From the NCBI GenBank assembly GCA_024229115.1, contig JAAEST010000086.1:1-58585 (forward strand): a stretch of 58,585 nt of DNA. Direction: 5' to 3'. A program made the translations under genes and the position numbers. This DNA is from Oligoflexia bacterium (GTDB lineage Bacteria; Bdellovibrionota; Bacteriovoracia; Bacteriovoracales; Bacteriovoracaceae). Positions within the stretch are counted from its first letter, which is position 1. Every line of letters begins with the position of its first letter. The notes beneath the pieces were generated by a model that saw only the letters and a list, made by a program, of their open reading frames with translations, was not told the DNA's origin and ran no database searches. Shown here one piece after another: positions 17,427-27,910 of this stretch.

Positions 17427-18218
17427 ATGAACATGAAAAACCCTTGTCACTTTCCTGAAAGAATCATTTGTTTGACAGAGGAGTCGGTTGAGCTTCTCTA
17501 CGCAATTGGCGAGGAGCGTCGAATTATTGGTGTCAGTGCTTTTATTGAGAGACCTCCACAAGCTAAAGAGATTAAAAGAGTTTGTGCTTTTACCAGTGCC
17601 AATATCGAAAAAATTGTGGAAATGAAGCCTGATTTAGTTCTAGGCTATTCGGATATTCAAAAAGATATTGCCAAGGACCTTGTGGGCAGAGGAATTGATG
17701 TTTGGATTGCTAATCATCGCTCATTGGAAGAAATGCTCAATTATTGCCTTAGGCTTGGTGGAATGATTGGTGAGGTTGAGAAGGCCAAGACCTATGTTGA
17801 AAAGCTTTGGGAAAAGATCGAACAAACAAAGAAGAAAGTAGAGAATCTTTCACGTTTTGAAGTTTACTTAGAAGAATGGGACGAGCCTATGATTTCGGCA
17901 ATTCAGTACTTCTCTGAAGTTGTTGAACTTTGTGGCGGAGATAATATCTTTAAAGAGCGACTCAGTTCGCTTGCAAAAGATCGTTTTGTTCAAAGTAAAG
18001 AAGTTATTTCTCACAACCCTCAAATTATTTTTGGTTGTTGGTGTGGAAAGAAGGTCGATATAGAATCGATTAAGAAAAGGGAGGGATGGGGTGAGATCGA
18101 TGCCGTGAAGAATAATATGGTTATCGAACTTAAACCAGAGATCTTTCTTCAGCCAGGTCCGGCTTTAATTGAAGATGGAATTGATATTCTTCTCAAGCAC
18201 TTTGAAGAACTTCGCTAG
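17427..18218 (+). CDS. BtuF-like periplasmic-binding-fold protein without signal peptide
   Basis: 263 aa from the ATG at 17427. It resembles the metal/cobalamin-binding clade of ABC substrate-binding proteins: PERIICLTEESVELLYAIGE, IEKIVEMKPDLVLGYSDIQK and the long connecting helix. Unlike ordinary BtuF it has no signal peptide, since the conserved domain begins within about 8 residues of the start. ORF extension upstream would run into the dsbD start and adds no signal. No permease or ATPase gene is adjacent. It is either cytoplasmic with a non-transport role or has lost export. GCWCGKK (residues about 208-214) holds a Cys pair. Confidence 0.7.
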   Translation: MNMKNPCHFPERIICLTEESVELLYAIGEERRIIGVSAFIERPPQAKEIKRVCAFTSANIEKIVEMKPDLVLGYSDIQKDIAKDLVGRGIDVWIANHRSLEEMLNYCLRLGGMIGEVEKAKTYVEKLWEKIEQTKKKVENLSRFEVYLEEWDEPMISAIQYFSEVVELCGGDNIFKERLSSLAKDRFVQSKEVISHNPQIIFGCWCGKKVDIESIKKREGWGEIDAVKNNMVIELKPEIFLQPGPALIEDGIDILLKHFEELR

Positions 18219-18238
18219 AACACAGTAGGAAAGAATAT

Positions 18239-18856
18239 ATGAATTTAAGAGAATTACTTGAAAACTCAAATGAACTTTTTATTAAGCAAATAAAAGAGTG
18301 GGGAGAAATTCTTTTAAATATTGAAACAGTAAATAGGTTTCATATTCTAGATAAATCAGGAAATAAATTGGCCTTCTTAGCTGAGCAAGGAGGTGGGATT
18401 GGTCGTTTTATCACTCGAAACCTTTTTCGATCACATCGTCCTCTAACGATCAGCCTCTATAATGATGCTTCTGAGACAATTCTTGAAATTAATCGCCCTT
18501 TCTATTTCTTCTTCTCTGATCTGACAGTTAAAGATGGGCATGGGCAATTACTAGGTCGAGTTCAAAGGCGTTTTGGAATTCTTTTCAAAAAGTTTGATCT
18601 TCTTGATGAGAGAGGAAAAGTATATGCTCAGGTGAGTGCACCGCTTTGGAGTCTTTGGAAATTCCCAATAAAAAATATGGCCGGTGATGAAATTGGTCTT
18701 GTTTCTAAGAAGTGGGGTGGGATTCTTAAAGAAGTCTTTACTGACTCTGATCTTTTTGGGGTTCAGTTTCCTAATATTTCTTGGGAGAAAAAAGCGGTTG
18801 TCTTCGGGTTAGCCGTCGCTATTGACTTAGACTTCTTTGAAGACAACCATGATTAG
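18239..18856 (+). CDS. Scramblase/LURP-one-like protein
   Basis: 205 aa. It resembles the phospholipid scramblase family by its tubby-like strand pattern: FHILDKSGNKLAFLAEQGGG, FLITRNL-like segment, ILEINRPFYFFFSDLTV, LGRVQRRFGILFKKFDLLD and GEIGLVSKKWGG-like repeats. The last hydrophobic stretch (KAVVFGLAVAIDLDFF) matches the C-terminal buried helix of the fold. No lipid-scrambling activity has been shown for most bacterial members. AGGAAAG precedes the ATG. Located 20 nt after the BtuF-like gene, so probably co-transcribed. Confidence 0.7.
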   Translation: MNLRELLENSNELFIKQIKEWGEILLNIETVNRFHILDKSGNKLAFLAEQGGGIGRFITRNLFRSHRPLTISLYNDASETILEINRPFYFFFSDLTVKDGHGQLLGRVQRRFGILFKKFDLLDERGKVYAQVSAPLWSLWKFPIKNMAGDEIGLVSKKWGGILKEVFTDSDLFGVQFPNISWEKKAVVFGLAVAIDLDFFEDNHD

Positions 18857-18862
18857 AAAGTT

Positions 18863-19498
18863 CTACTTAGTGTTTTGACAACTTTGGGCCTTCGCCTTAG
18901 CAAGACTAACTTTTTGATATTGTTTCTTTGCAGCTCTTAGTTCTTTAAGCATTTGTTTTGAAGGCTCAATATCAGCATCCTTAATAATGCTATAAATTCG
19001 ATGGAGATTACTTCCTGTATCTTGAACGATAACCATTCCTGTTGATTTCATATCGATGATTCTTCCGTAACGAGACATAAATGGTCTGATAGAGCGAGTG
19101 ATATTAGTTGTTAGCTCAGGATGAATACCTTTATACTTCATCATAAAGTAATCATCATACTTAGGAACTTCTGGAGCTTGTTCTTTGCTGGCACTAAATT
19201 CTTTTGTTGGGTTATAACGAACATCTCGAGAGCTAATCACTTTATAGATGTTTCCTTGAAGAGGGACTCTTGTGTAACCGTTCTGATTAAGAAGTGATGA
19301 GATGATAAATTCAGCGTTACTTGAGTTTAACTTAATCCCTTTGGTGATATTGACTTTACCTTTAAGTTTAGGAGGTAAGAGATATTCTTTGCCTGTAAGT
19401 GAAGAACTTAGCTTTATACAACTTTCTAGATCCATGCAGTTTGATGCTGAAGCCGAGGCCATTGTTAAGAAGAGGAAGAGGGGTAAAAGTTTTTTCAA
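18863..19498 (-). CDS. Exported protein with secretin N-domains only
   Basis: 211 aa. A signal peptide is followed by CIKLSSSLTGKEYLLPPKLK, where KGKVNIT matches the N0/STN-like domain of GspD-type secretins. A second domain (MKYKGIHPELTTNITRSIRP ... GRIIDMKSTGMVIVQDTGSN) matches an N1 domain, with the usual IRxIxxxI helix (HRIYSIIKDAD) after it. The protein then ends in a basic helix instead of continuing into the pore domain, so it cannot form a channel itself. Begins at a TTG (19496-19498) with AAGGAG 8 nt upstream. Confidence 0.65.
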   Translation of the reverse strand: MKKLLPLFLFLTMASASASNCMDLESCIKLSSSLTGKEYLLPPKLKGKVNITKGIKLNSSNAEFIISSLLNQNGYTRVPLQGNIYKVISSRDVRYNPTKEFSASKEQAPEVPKYDDYFMMKYKGIHPELTTNITRSIRPFMSRYGRIIDMKSTGMVIVQDTGSNLHRIYSIIKDADIEPSKQMLKELRAAKKQYQKVSLAKAKAQSCQNTK

Positions 19499-19712
19499 TT
19501 TTAAGCTCCTTTTAAAGTTTCAGTCAGTGTAAATGTATTTTTTTTAAGTTCAAGAGCTAGCACAACTCCTTATCAACAATTGACAGTCAGTTGACCTAAA
19601 ACCTCGGATAATCTCTAAGTTGTTGAAAATTTATTAAACCCAATTCCTACACTAAAGATTTTGCTGGAATCACCGAGAAGAAGAGTGACTATGTCTGCTT
19701 TATGGAAATGGG

Positions 19713-20438
19713 ATGGATATGAAAACGTTAACAAAATTAATAGTTTTACCTTTATCAGTATGTATGTTTACTTCTTGCGATGTTGTAGAGCGCTTTGAAG
19801 CCAAAGTTCAAAAAGTCTCTCAATACGAAAAAGTTGCTTTAAGACTTTCGAAAGAAAATAGAAAGCTAAAGCAAGAGGTTGGAGATCTTCATTATGAGAT
19901 TTCTAAGCTTAAGTCTGAAAAAGAATATTTAAAAATTCAACTTAAGAAACATCAAGATGAAGGGAAGCCTGCTCAAAGAACCATTGCAAGTGTTGCACCT
20001 GCAGTTAGTCCTGAGAATGACAAAGTTAAGTTTGAAGTTTTCAAATGGACTCCAGAGCAAATTCTCTCAGTAGCAGAAAAAGAGTTTTCGCAAAAGAACT
20101 ATGAAAAGTCAGCACAGTTCTTTCATAGCTTTTATACAAAGTATCCAAAGCACGAACAAATTAATGATGAGTTTCTTTTTCAAGCTGGAGTTGCTTCATT
20201 TGAAAGTGGTAATCATCACGATTGGACGATTGAATATTTTGACAAGCTTATTAGCGAATATCCAACTTCGAAATACTACCGTGGAGCGAAGTTATGGACA
20301 GCTTTAACTCATTTAAAGAAAGGACACAAAGGGAAGTTCTTCAGCACTGTTGAAGAATTCCGTAAGAAATATAGAAATACTGAAGAATGGAAAGTACTGA
20401 GTCAACATTATGAAAAAATTGTACAGAACTACAAGTAA
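19713..20438 (+). CDS. Lipoprotein with coiled coil and TPR-like repeats (CpoB-like layout)
   Basis: 241 aa. Lipobox in LSVCMFTSC, modified cysteine near residue 22. Then a coiled coil (KENRKLKQEVGDLHYEISKL) and C-terminal TPR-like repeats (AEKEFSQKNYEKSAQFFHSF, FDKLISEYPTSKYYRGAKLW). Coiled coil plus TPR is the layout of CpoB/YbgF, but no tol-pal genes are adjacent. Two in-frame ATGs (19713 and 19719) are possible starts. It overlaps the FecR gene by 29 nt, so the two are coupled. Confidence 0.75.
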   Translation: MDMKTLTKLIVLPLSVCMFTSCDVVERFEAKVQKVSQYEKVALRLSKENRKLKQEVGDLHYEISKLKSEKEYLKIQLKKHQDEGKPAQRTIASVAPAVSPENDKVKFEVFKWTPEQILSVAEKEFSQKNYEKSAQFFHSFYTKYPKHEQINDEFLFQAGVASFESGNHHDWTIEYFDKLISEYPTSKYYRGAKLWTALTHLKKGHKGKFFSTVEEFRKKYRNTEEWKVLSQHYEKIVQNYK

Positions 20439-21618
20439 GATTTTATTCTCTTTTCTCATTCTTATGGGAGCACTGAACGCTAAGGTTATTGGCGTTTTTA
20501 GTGATGTTAAAGGGAATGCTTTTATTACTCAAAATGGAAAAACTGTTCCGGTAAAAACAGGGATGCACATACACAAGCAGGCCCATATTTATACTGAAGA
20601 AGGAGCACAAGTTTCATTTAATGATTACTATGATCATATTTATCATTTATCGGGATCGGCTAATATCATTCTTCATCCGAATCTTTTGGAATTAAGAGAA
20701 GGGTATGTGTGGATTAAGTCACTAAGCTATGATCCATTAATTGGTCCTTTTAAGATCACAACTGGAAATGGACTAGTTCAATATTATCAGGGTGATTATA
20801 TTGCTAGTTTCGATAGTTATACTGGAAAGACTCAACTTCTTACTGTTAAAGGAAAGTCGACGCTTTCAAATATTCTCAGAGAAGAAGCAACTGTTGCAGT
20901 TAATGAAGGACAATTTAGTTTTATTAAGAATGAGCTCAATGATGGAAGTCCTCGTAGGGCAACACCAATTGGGTTTGGAAGTTTTAAGAAAGTGACTTCG
21001 CTTTTTAAAATTGATAAAAAATCAGAGCCTGTTGCTCTTCCTCAAAAAGCTGTGGCCAAAGCATTACCTGTGCCTAAGGCGAAAGTGGTTGAAGCTCCTG
21101 TAAAAAGATCAATTGCTTCTTTTGATAAGTCAGCTTTTGAGCAAGCTCTTCAAAAAGTGAGAAGACCAGATACTCCAACTCCAGATGGTAAGGTGATTTT
21201 TATCCCTTCTAAGAAGACTCGAAAAACAGCACAAAAGAAGAAGGAATTGACTTCGACTTACTCTTCTCATTTAGAGAGTTTAAAGACCAAGACAATTGTT
21301 AAGAAGTGGAGACCAAGTTACCAGCAAAAGACGGGTGTTTCAGTCAACATTTACGGTGCGGGTCAAAAGGTAAAGAAAAAATATCGTCTTCCAGCATCAA
21401 AGCCTAAGAAGACGACACCAAAGGCAATGAAAGTATTGATCAAAAAGTCTAGAACGCCGGCTAGCGTTGGTGGAATGGCTCCTTCAATTAAGCATAAGTC
21501 TCGTTTTGAGCATAAGCTTGTAGAAGAGTATAAAAATCAAATGCGTCATGATGATGAAGTAAATTCTTTGATTGATGAGCTTAAGTCTGTCGACATGGAT
21601 TATCAGAAAGAATATTAG
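20410..21618 (+). CDS. FecR-domain exported protein with basic tail
   Basis: 402 aa. Signal peptide (ILFSFLILMGALNA) followed by a FecR-like beta domain: GDVKGNAFIT-like start, VPVKTGMHIHKQAHIYTEEG, and a later strand QGDYIASFDSYTGKTQL. The second half is Lys/Pro-rich and probably unstructured. Because it has an ordinary signal peptide rather than the FecR sensor layout, it is more likely a structural periplasmic protein than a sigma regulator. Coupled to the TPR lipoprotein by overlap. Ends just upstream of guaB. Confidence 0.75.
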   Translation: MKKLYRTTSKILFSFLILMGALNAKVIGVFSDVKGNAFITQNGKTVPVKTGMHIHKQAHIYTEEGAQVSFNDYYDHIYHLSGSANIILHPNLLELREGYVWIKSLSYDPLIGPFKITTGNGLVQYYQGDYIASFDSYTGKTQLLTVKGKSTLSNILREEATVAVNEGQFSFIKNELNDGSPRRATPIGFGSFKKVTSLFKIDKKSEPVALPQKAVAKALPVPKAKVVEAPVKRSIASFDKSAFEQALQKVRRPDTPTPDGKVIFIPSKKTRKTAQKKKELTSTYSSHLESLKTKTIVKKWRPSYQQKTGVSVNIYGAGQKVKKKYRLPASKPKKTTPKAMKVLIKKSRTPASVGGMAPSIKHKSRFEHKLVEEYKNQMRHDDEVNSLIDELKSVDMDYQKEY

Positions 21619-21638
21619 TCACATCTGACATAAAAAGA

Positions 21639-21644
21639 TATAAT
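21639..21644 (+). promoter_or_regulatory. TATAAT -10 box of guaB
   Basis: A perfect TATAAT directly abuts the terminator-like hairpin before guaB. Transcription from it would begin near 21651, inside the 5' arm of the hairpin. No good -35 is visible (TTAGTC at 18 nt). Confidence 0.5.
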
Positions 21645-23151
<1,507 letters not shown>

Positions 23152-23156
23152 TAAAT

Positions 23157-24707
23157 ATGTCAGATAGACAAATATGGATTGTAGATTTTGGATCACAATA
23201 TACTCAACTCATTACCCGTAAAACGAGAGAGCTTGGCTATAGTTCTGAAATTATCACTTTAAAAGAAATCAGAAAGAGAATTAGTGAAGGATTAAATCCA
23301 AATTCAATTGTACTCTCTGGTGGACCACAAAGTATTTTCTCTGATGAAGAAGACTACCAATTTATATTTGATACAAAACTTCCTATCTTAGGAATTTGCT
23401 ATGGGATGCAGTTAATAGCTCAGCACTTTGGTGGAAAAGTTGAAGCTGGAACAATTGCAGAGTATGGCCATGCAGAAGTACTTTTCCAAAAGGGTCATAA
23501 GATAAATCATTGTCCTGAAAAAATTAATGTTTGGATGAGTCACTTTGATCATGTTGTCGAAGTTCCACAAGGCTTTGAGATAACTCTTAAAAGTCATAAT
23601 AACTTACTTGCTGGAATTGTTAATGAAGAAAAGAAAATCATGGCCTTTCAATTCCATCCAGAAGTTGATCATACAGATCATGGAGAAGATATTTTAGAGT
23701 ATTTCTATAACGATATTGCTGGTCTTAAAAAAGATTGGGATGCAAAGGAAATGCTTAAAGAAACTCAAGAGCTTGTAGATGTGGCTAAAGGTGAAAAAGT
23801 TCTATGTGCCTTTTCTGGAGGAGTTGACTCATTAGTTGCCGCCACGATTGCTCAGAGAACATTAGGTGATGATCTCTATTGCTTCTTTGTTGATCATGGG
23901 CTACTTCGTCCGCAAGATTACGGTCATATTCAAACATTAATTAAAGAAACAAATTTAAATATTGAAATTATTGATGCTAAGGAAATCTTCTTTAAAAAAC
24001 TTGAAGGACTATCTGATCCAGAAGATAAGAGAAAGGCCATTGGTGTAACTTTCATTGAGGTCTTTGAGCGCAAAGTTCATGAATTTGAAGAGAATCATGG
24101 CATTCATTTTACCTATCTTCTCCAAGGGACTTTATATCCAGACGTTATTGAGTCTATCTCTCCTCATGAAGATGGAGGAAAGTCTGTAACCATTAAGTCT
24201 CACCACAATGTTGGTGGGCTTCCTGAGCGAATGAAGCTTAAACTTCTTGAGCCTCTGAGACTCCTCTTCAAAGATGAGGGAAGAAGAATTGGAATGGAGC
24301 TTGGACTAAAGCATGAGTGGGTTTATCGCCACCCATTTCCTGGACCAGGGATTGGTATTCGTGTTCTTGGTGAGATTAATGAGACTTCAGTTTTAAAAGT
24401 TCAAGAGTCAGATCAAATATTGTTTGAAGAGCTACATCGTGCGGGTCTTTATGATTCTGTTGCTCAAGCGTTTACTGTATTACTTCCAGTAAAAACAGTA
24501 GGAGTGAAAGGTGACGGACGGGCCTATGAAGAAGTCATTTGTTTAAGAATTGTTTCCACGAGTGACTTTATGACGGCGACTTGGTCTGATCTACCGACAT
24601 CATTCTTATCAAAAGTTTCAAGCCGTGTCACAAATGAAGTGAAAGGTGTTACGAGAGTGGTTTATGATATTACGTCAAAGCCGCCGGGGACTATCGAGTG
24701 GGAGTAG
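23157..24707 (+). CDS. guaA: GMP synthase (glutamine-hydrolysing)
   Basis: 516 aa. Converts XMP to GMP. N-terminal glutamine amidotransferase domain with LGICYGMQLIAQ and the His/Glu pair in FQFHPEVDHTDHG; the ATP-pyrophosphatase domain begins CAFSGGVDSLVAATI (P-loop SGGVDS); the C-terminal dimerisation domain ends DITSKPPGTIEWE, the usual end of GuaA. Transcribed with guaB. Confidence 0.97.
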   Translation: MSDRQIWIVDFGSQYTQLITRKTRELGYSSEIITLKEIRKRISEGLNPNSIVLSGGPQSIFSDEEDYQFIFDTKLPILGICYGMQLIAQHFGGKVEAGTIAEYGHAEVLFQKGHKINHCPEKINVWMSHFDHVVEVPQGFEITLKSHNNLLAGIVNEEKKIMAFQFHPEVDHTDHGEDILEYFYNDIAGLKKDWDAKEMLKETQELVDVAKGEKVLCAFSGGVDSLVAATIAQRTLGDDLYCFFVDHGLLRPQDYGHIQTLIKETNLNIEIIDAKEIFFKKLEGLSDPEDKRKAIGVTFIEVFERKVHEFEENHGIHFTYLLQGTLYPDVIESISPHEDGGKSVTIKSHHNVGGLPERMKLKLLEPLRLLFKDEGRRIGMELGLKHEWVYRHPFPGPGIGIRVLGEINETSVLKVQESDQILFEELHRAGLYDSVAQAFTVLLPVKTVGVKGDGRAYEEVICLRIVSTSDFMTATWSDLPTSFLSKVSSRVTNEVKGVTRVVYDITSKPPGTIEWE

Positions 24708-24708
24708 T

Positions 24709-25647
24709 TTAAAAACTACCAAAGACTGCTTCAACTTGTAATGAGATTGAATATACCTTGTGAAAGTCTCTACTTTCTGGAAAATCCACTGCAGGATTTA
24801 GTTCAAAGAAAAGCCATTTCTTATAAATATTCTGCCTATAATCGATAGAGGCCCGGTAGTTATTTACAAAGAGCTTAGGGCGATTAATTCCTGATGCTTT
24901 TAAATTGAATGCAATCGCACGCTTATCTGAGATTCGATGAAAAACTGTTGGCCCGGTTACAAAGGTCACATCATCAGTATCATCTCTCCAAGTCACTTCA
25001 TTTTGAAATCTAAAGAGTGTTTTAGGGGTTAGTGAGTTATCAAAATTGAGAGAGGTTGTTTCTCCAAATCCATCTCTAAGAAACCAGAAAAACTCTTGGG
25101 TTGGTCTAATAATCCATGAACCTAGTTTTATATTTTTATCAATTCTAAATTTCGCAAAAGGGTTAGGAGGGAAATCAACACGAATTCCAGATTCAAAGTG
25201 AACATTCCACTTAAATGCATTTTTAAACTTTGAAGGTACAATTGGCTTCTTAGAAGTTTTTTGAGCTTCGACTTCTTTTTCCTTAGGCTTTTCCTTTTCT
25301 GGTTGTGGAGTAGGCTTATTTGATGAGTATTTGAATTTCAATCGATCCTGAAGCTGAGGAAAGACAAGTCTGATTTTAAAATTTGGACTTGATTCAAGAT
25401 CATTATATTCTCTTTTCGAAATAGTGTAGAAAGCTCTTAGTCTTGAACCATTAGCATAATCATCGGCCTTTTTCTCTCCAAAGAATTGGTCTATTGAGTT
25501 TGTTAAAAACAAAAGAGAGTTCCCGACGCGTTTATGTGTTTTATCTACTATTCCAGAATCATCAGAACTTTTATTTCCAGGTGCTTCATTTGCGACAATG
25601 GAAGAAGACATTAAGAATGAAATAAATAAGATAAAAATTTGTCTCAT
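24709..25647 (-). CDS. Putative outer-membrane barrel protein
   Basis: 312 aa. A signal peptide (FILFISFLMSSSIVA), a charged Pro/Lys/Glu linker (about residues 110-140), then amphipathic strands ending VEAVFGSF with terminal phenylalanine, as in outer-membrane proteins. The family is not recognised. A promoter ending about 6 nt before the ATG suggests a leaderless mRNA. Its stop lies 1 nt from the convergent guaA stop. Confidence 0.6.
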   Translation of the reverse strand: MRQIFILFISFLMSSSIVANEAPGNKSSDDSGIVDKTHKRVGNSLLFLTNSIDQFFGEKKADDYANGSRLRAFYTISKREYNDLESSPNFKIRLVFPQLQDRLKFKYSSNKPTPQPEKEKPKEKEVEAQKTSKKPIVPSKFKNAFKWNVHFESGIRVDFPPNPFAKFRIDKNIKLGSWIIRPTQEFFWFLRDGFGETTSLNFDNSLTPKTLFRFQNEVTWRDDTDDVTFVTGPTVFHRISDKRAIAFNLKASGINRPKLFVNNYRASIDYRQNIYKKWLFFELNPAVDFPESRDFHKVYSISLQVEAVFGSF

Positions 25648-25653
25648 GGTAAT

Positions 25654-25682
25654 AGTATGGCAAAAGTACTCCTTAATATCAA
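25654..25682 (-). promoter_or_regulatory. Promoter of the barrel gene, leaderless, overlapping an upstream terminator
   Basis: On the minus strand: TTGATA (25677-25682), 17-nt spacer, CATACT (25654-25659), then six bases to the ATG at 25647. The -35 abuts the T-run of the upstream gene's terminator. A possible Shine-Dalgarno sequence (AAGGAG) lies too far upstream, in the spacer. Confidence 0.55.
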
Positions 25683-25707
25683 AAAAAGGCTTCCATTTGG
25701 AAGCCTT
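25681..25707 (-). terminator. Intrinsic terminator
   Basis: On the minus strand, AAGGCTTCC, loop AAAT, GGAAGCCTT, then a run of T. A 9-bp perfect stem just after the stop of the 365-aa gene. Confidence 0.85.
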
Positions 25708-25731
25708 ACTATGAGTTAAATTTAAGATATC

Positions 25732-26829
25732 TTATTTAGAGTAACCACCATCATAAACTCCAGATTCTGGATTATATTGATAGTTATAGATATTCTTCTT
25801 CCCACGTCCTGAACTATTGATATGAGTTCTGTGGATATTGTGAAATCTCGTCAGACAACTGGCTAAACCACGATACTCTGTACAAACTTCACCTTCAATA
25901 TCTGATTTGAAAGTCACTCTTTTTGCCCCAATGTCTAGACCGTTGTAGAACTTTTCTGCAAATTCTTCACATGAAAGATTATCTAAGTTTGGAGCATCAT
26001 CTCCCATTGATTCTTTCATAATCTGGATCAAATGTTCTTCAACTTTTCTTTCATTTATTTCAGTAGTTACATTTAAAGTCTTTTGATAAAGTTCAAAAGT
26101 ATCGAAATTACCAGGGCTAATATCATCATAAGTATTTAGCTTACCAGTATATTCTGAAACTTCATTAAGGTCTTGGTTACACTTATGAGACTTATTTTTA
26201 ATTCTTTCTCTCATCGCTCTTAGCACTTCCATCTCATCATCTTCGGCAAACATATCCATGGCCTTCTTACCAACGATGATACCTCCAACAACTACTGTTC
26301 CTACAAGTGCAGCCACACAGAATCCACCGCAAATAAATGCATTCGCTTCTGGTAGAAGAAAGTTAAGATAGCTTGTCTTCGTTTGTGCTACTGTTAGTGA
26401 AATCTTCTTAGTAAGTTCTTTAATATTTTTGATTTTCTTTAGATTTAATTCTTTATTATTAAGATAAACCTTTCCTTGCATTGCTGAAGTGATATCAAAA
26501 GTCATAATATCATTTCCTGCTCTCATATAATAAAGACCATTTTTAAATTCAATCTTCGGAAGTTTTCTAACTTTGTTTTGTTGAATGAGATCTTTAAGAA
26601 AGACAGCTTGGTCTTTATCCTTAATTTTTGAAATGAAGTAATCAACATTATTAGTGTTGTCGTTATACTGAGCAATTTTCTTTTGAAAGTGAGCAGTATA
26701 GGCCTTTGCAAATGCTTGAATCTGTACTCGAGCAGCACTGTAGCCCTTTGTGGTCGGGACACCTTCATAAGAGAAGGTTTGGGCCATCACTAAAAAGTAG
26801 CACGTAAATAAAGTCATCAACTTCTTCAT
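25732..26829 (-). CDS. Exported protein with a central membrane helix, unknown
   Basis: 365 aa. The signal peptide MKKLMTLFTCYFLVMAQTFS starts at an ATG (26829) with GAGGAAA upstream; the frame extends 7 codons further, but without such support. A central hydrophobic stretch (FCVAALVGTVVVGGIIVG, about residues 170-190) is followed by a cysteine-containing C-terminal domain (SHKCNQDLNEVSEYTG, LDNLSCEEFAEKF, GEVCTEYRGLASCLTRFH). No family recognised. Ends at a strong terminator; the HAD-like gene precedes it by about 70 nt. Confidence 0.65.
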   Translation of the reverse strand: MKKLMTLFTCYFLVMAQTFSYEGVPTTKGYSAARVQIQAFAKAYTAHFQKKIAQYNDNTNNVDYFISKIKDKDQAVFLKDLIQQNKVRKLPKIEFKNGLYYMRAGNDIMTFDITSAMQGKVYLNNKELNLKKIKNIKELTKKISLTVAQTKTSYLNFLLPEANAFICGGFCVAALVGTVVVGGIIVGKKAMDMFAEDDEMEVLRAMRERIKNKSHKCNQDLNEVSEYTGKLNTYDDISPGNFDTFELYQKTLNVTTEINERKVEEHLIQIMKESMGDDAPNLDNLSCEEFAEKFYNGLDIGAKRVTFKSDIEGEVCTEYRGLASCLTRFHNIHRTHINSSGRGKKNIYNYQYNPESGVYDGGYSK

Positions 26830-26900
26830 ATTTTCCTCACACGTAAACACGGTATCTGACTATATTTATCGGATACTAAAGAGGAAAACTTTAGTGAATT

Positions 26901-27815
26901 TTAGATTAAGTTAAGCTGTTGATTTTCTTGAGATTTAGTAGGCCTTTTTAACCTATTTGTCTTGCGTGTAATCTCTGTTTTTACATATTTATCGGCAAAA
27001 GTTTGAATAACAAAGAAGCTCATTTCAGGGTAGACCTTCTTTAGTTCTTTCATTTCTTCAGTTATGAGCTCTACATTTTTAGGATCATCATCACTCATGC
27101 CAAAACGATGAAAAGGGCTATATCCATACTTCTCAATAGCTGTCTCAACACTTTGACGGATCGCTGATCTCTTAAGGTCGGCCACTGACATATTAAGTTC
27201 ATTATCTCCTAAGTCTTTTCTGATATTAGGATTTGTCACCGGATAGATCGAAAGGTAATTAGGATTGCGAGGTAAGTGCCCTGCCTCAACCATAACCTGT
27301 ATACCGTCTTTAATAGTATCAGCATTATGTCCTCTGGCCGTGATTACGCTGGTTGGTCTTTGATTATAAGTTGCATGATAGAAACAATTCCAAGAAGGGG
27401 CTTTCCAAGCAAGGTCTTCTTTGAGAAGAGCTTTTTCAATATCTTCTAGAAAGGTCTGCTTTTTACGTGTTATTTTTTGAAAGATATTAAATTCTTTATC
27501 TCTAAAATATTTGAAGCTACCTTTTTCTTCATCGTAGTCGATAAAGAAGTCTTTATAAGGCCCTTCTTTTCCAATATTTAAATGATGTTTTGCCCAGTCT
27601 CCACTGCTTAAGAATTTTTCTATTCCAGAATCTTTTTGAAAAATAACAATGGGAGTAGTGAGGTAGGCTACGTTGTCGTCGAAATCGAAGAAATAGAAAG
27701 ACCTACCACCAAGATGATGATTGCGATCTTTTTCTTTTGGACGCTCAAGTTCAATCTCAAGTTGAGACGGATTTTTCTTGAGTGTTTTCTTTCTCGAAAT
27801 CCCGATTTTTATCAT
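26901..27815 (-). CDS. HAD-like hydrolase, divergent
   Basis: 304 aa, no signal peptide. HAD-type motifs are visible: YFFDFDDNVAYL (D44, D46) as motif I, VITARGHN (T159) as motif II, and FGMSDDDPKNVEL (D242-D244) as motif IV; a candidate motif III lysine would be in IRKDLG or VADLKR. The N-terminal 35 residues are basic and lack structure. Motif I has DFDDN rather than DxDGT, so the substrate is open. AGGAAG precedes the ATG. Confidence 0.65.
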   Translation of the reverse strand: MIKIGISRKKTLKKNPSQLEIELERPKEKDRNHHLGGRSFYFFDFDDNVAYLTTPIVIFQKDSGIEKFLSSGDWAKHHLNIGKEGPYKDFFIDYDEEKGSFKYFRDKEFNIFQKITRKKQTFLEDIEKALLKEDLAWKAPSWNCFYHATYNQRPTSVITARGHNADTIKDGIQVMVEAGHLPRNPNYLSIYPVTNPNIRKDLGDNELNMSVADLKRSAIRQSVETAIEKYGYSPFHRFGMSDDDPKNVELITEEMKELKKVYPEMSFFVIQTFADKYVKTEITRKTNRLKRPTKSQENQQLNLI

Positions 27816-27910
27816 GATTCTTCCTACTTATAAGCTCTTCGAATTTACACTATTTTGGGATTTTTTCCCAAGGTATGAGTAAATTTTTCACTTATAAAGA
27901 AGCTTAAATA

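Noticed and set aside
27840-27875. Intrinsic terminator between the membrane-anchored protein and HAD-like genes
   Set aside because: TTGGGA/TCCCAA forms a short stem, but the only T-run lies in the loop, so it is not a terminator in either direction.
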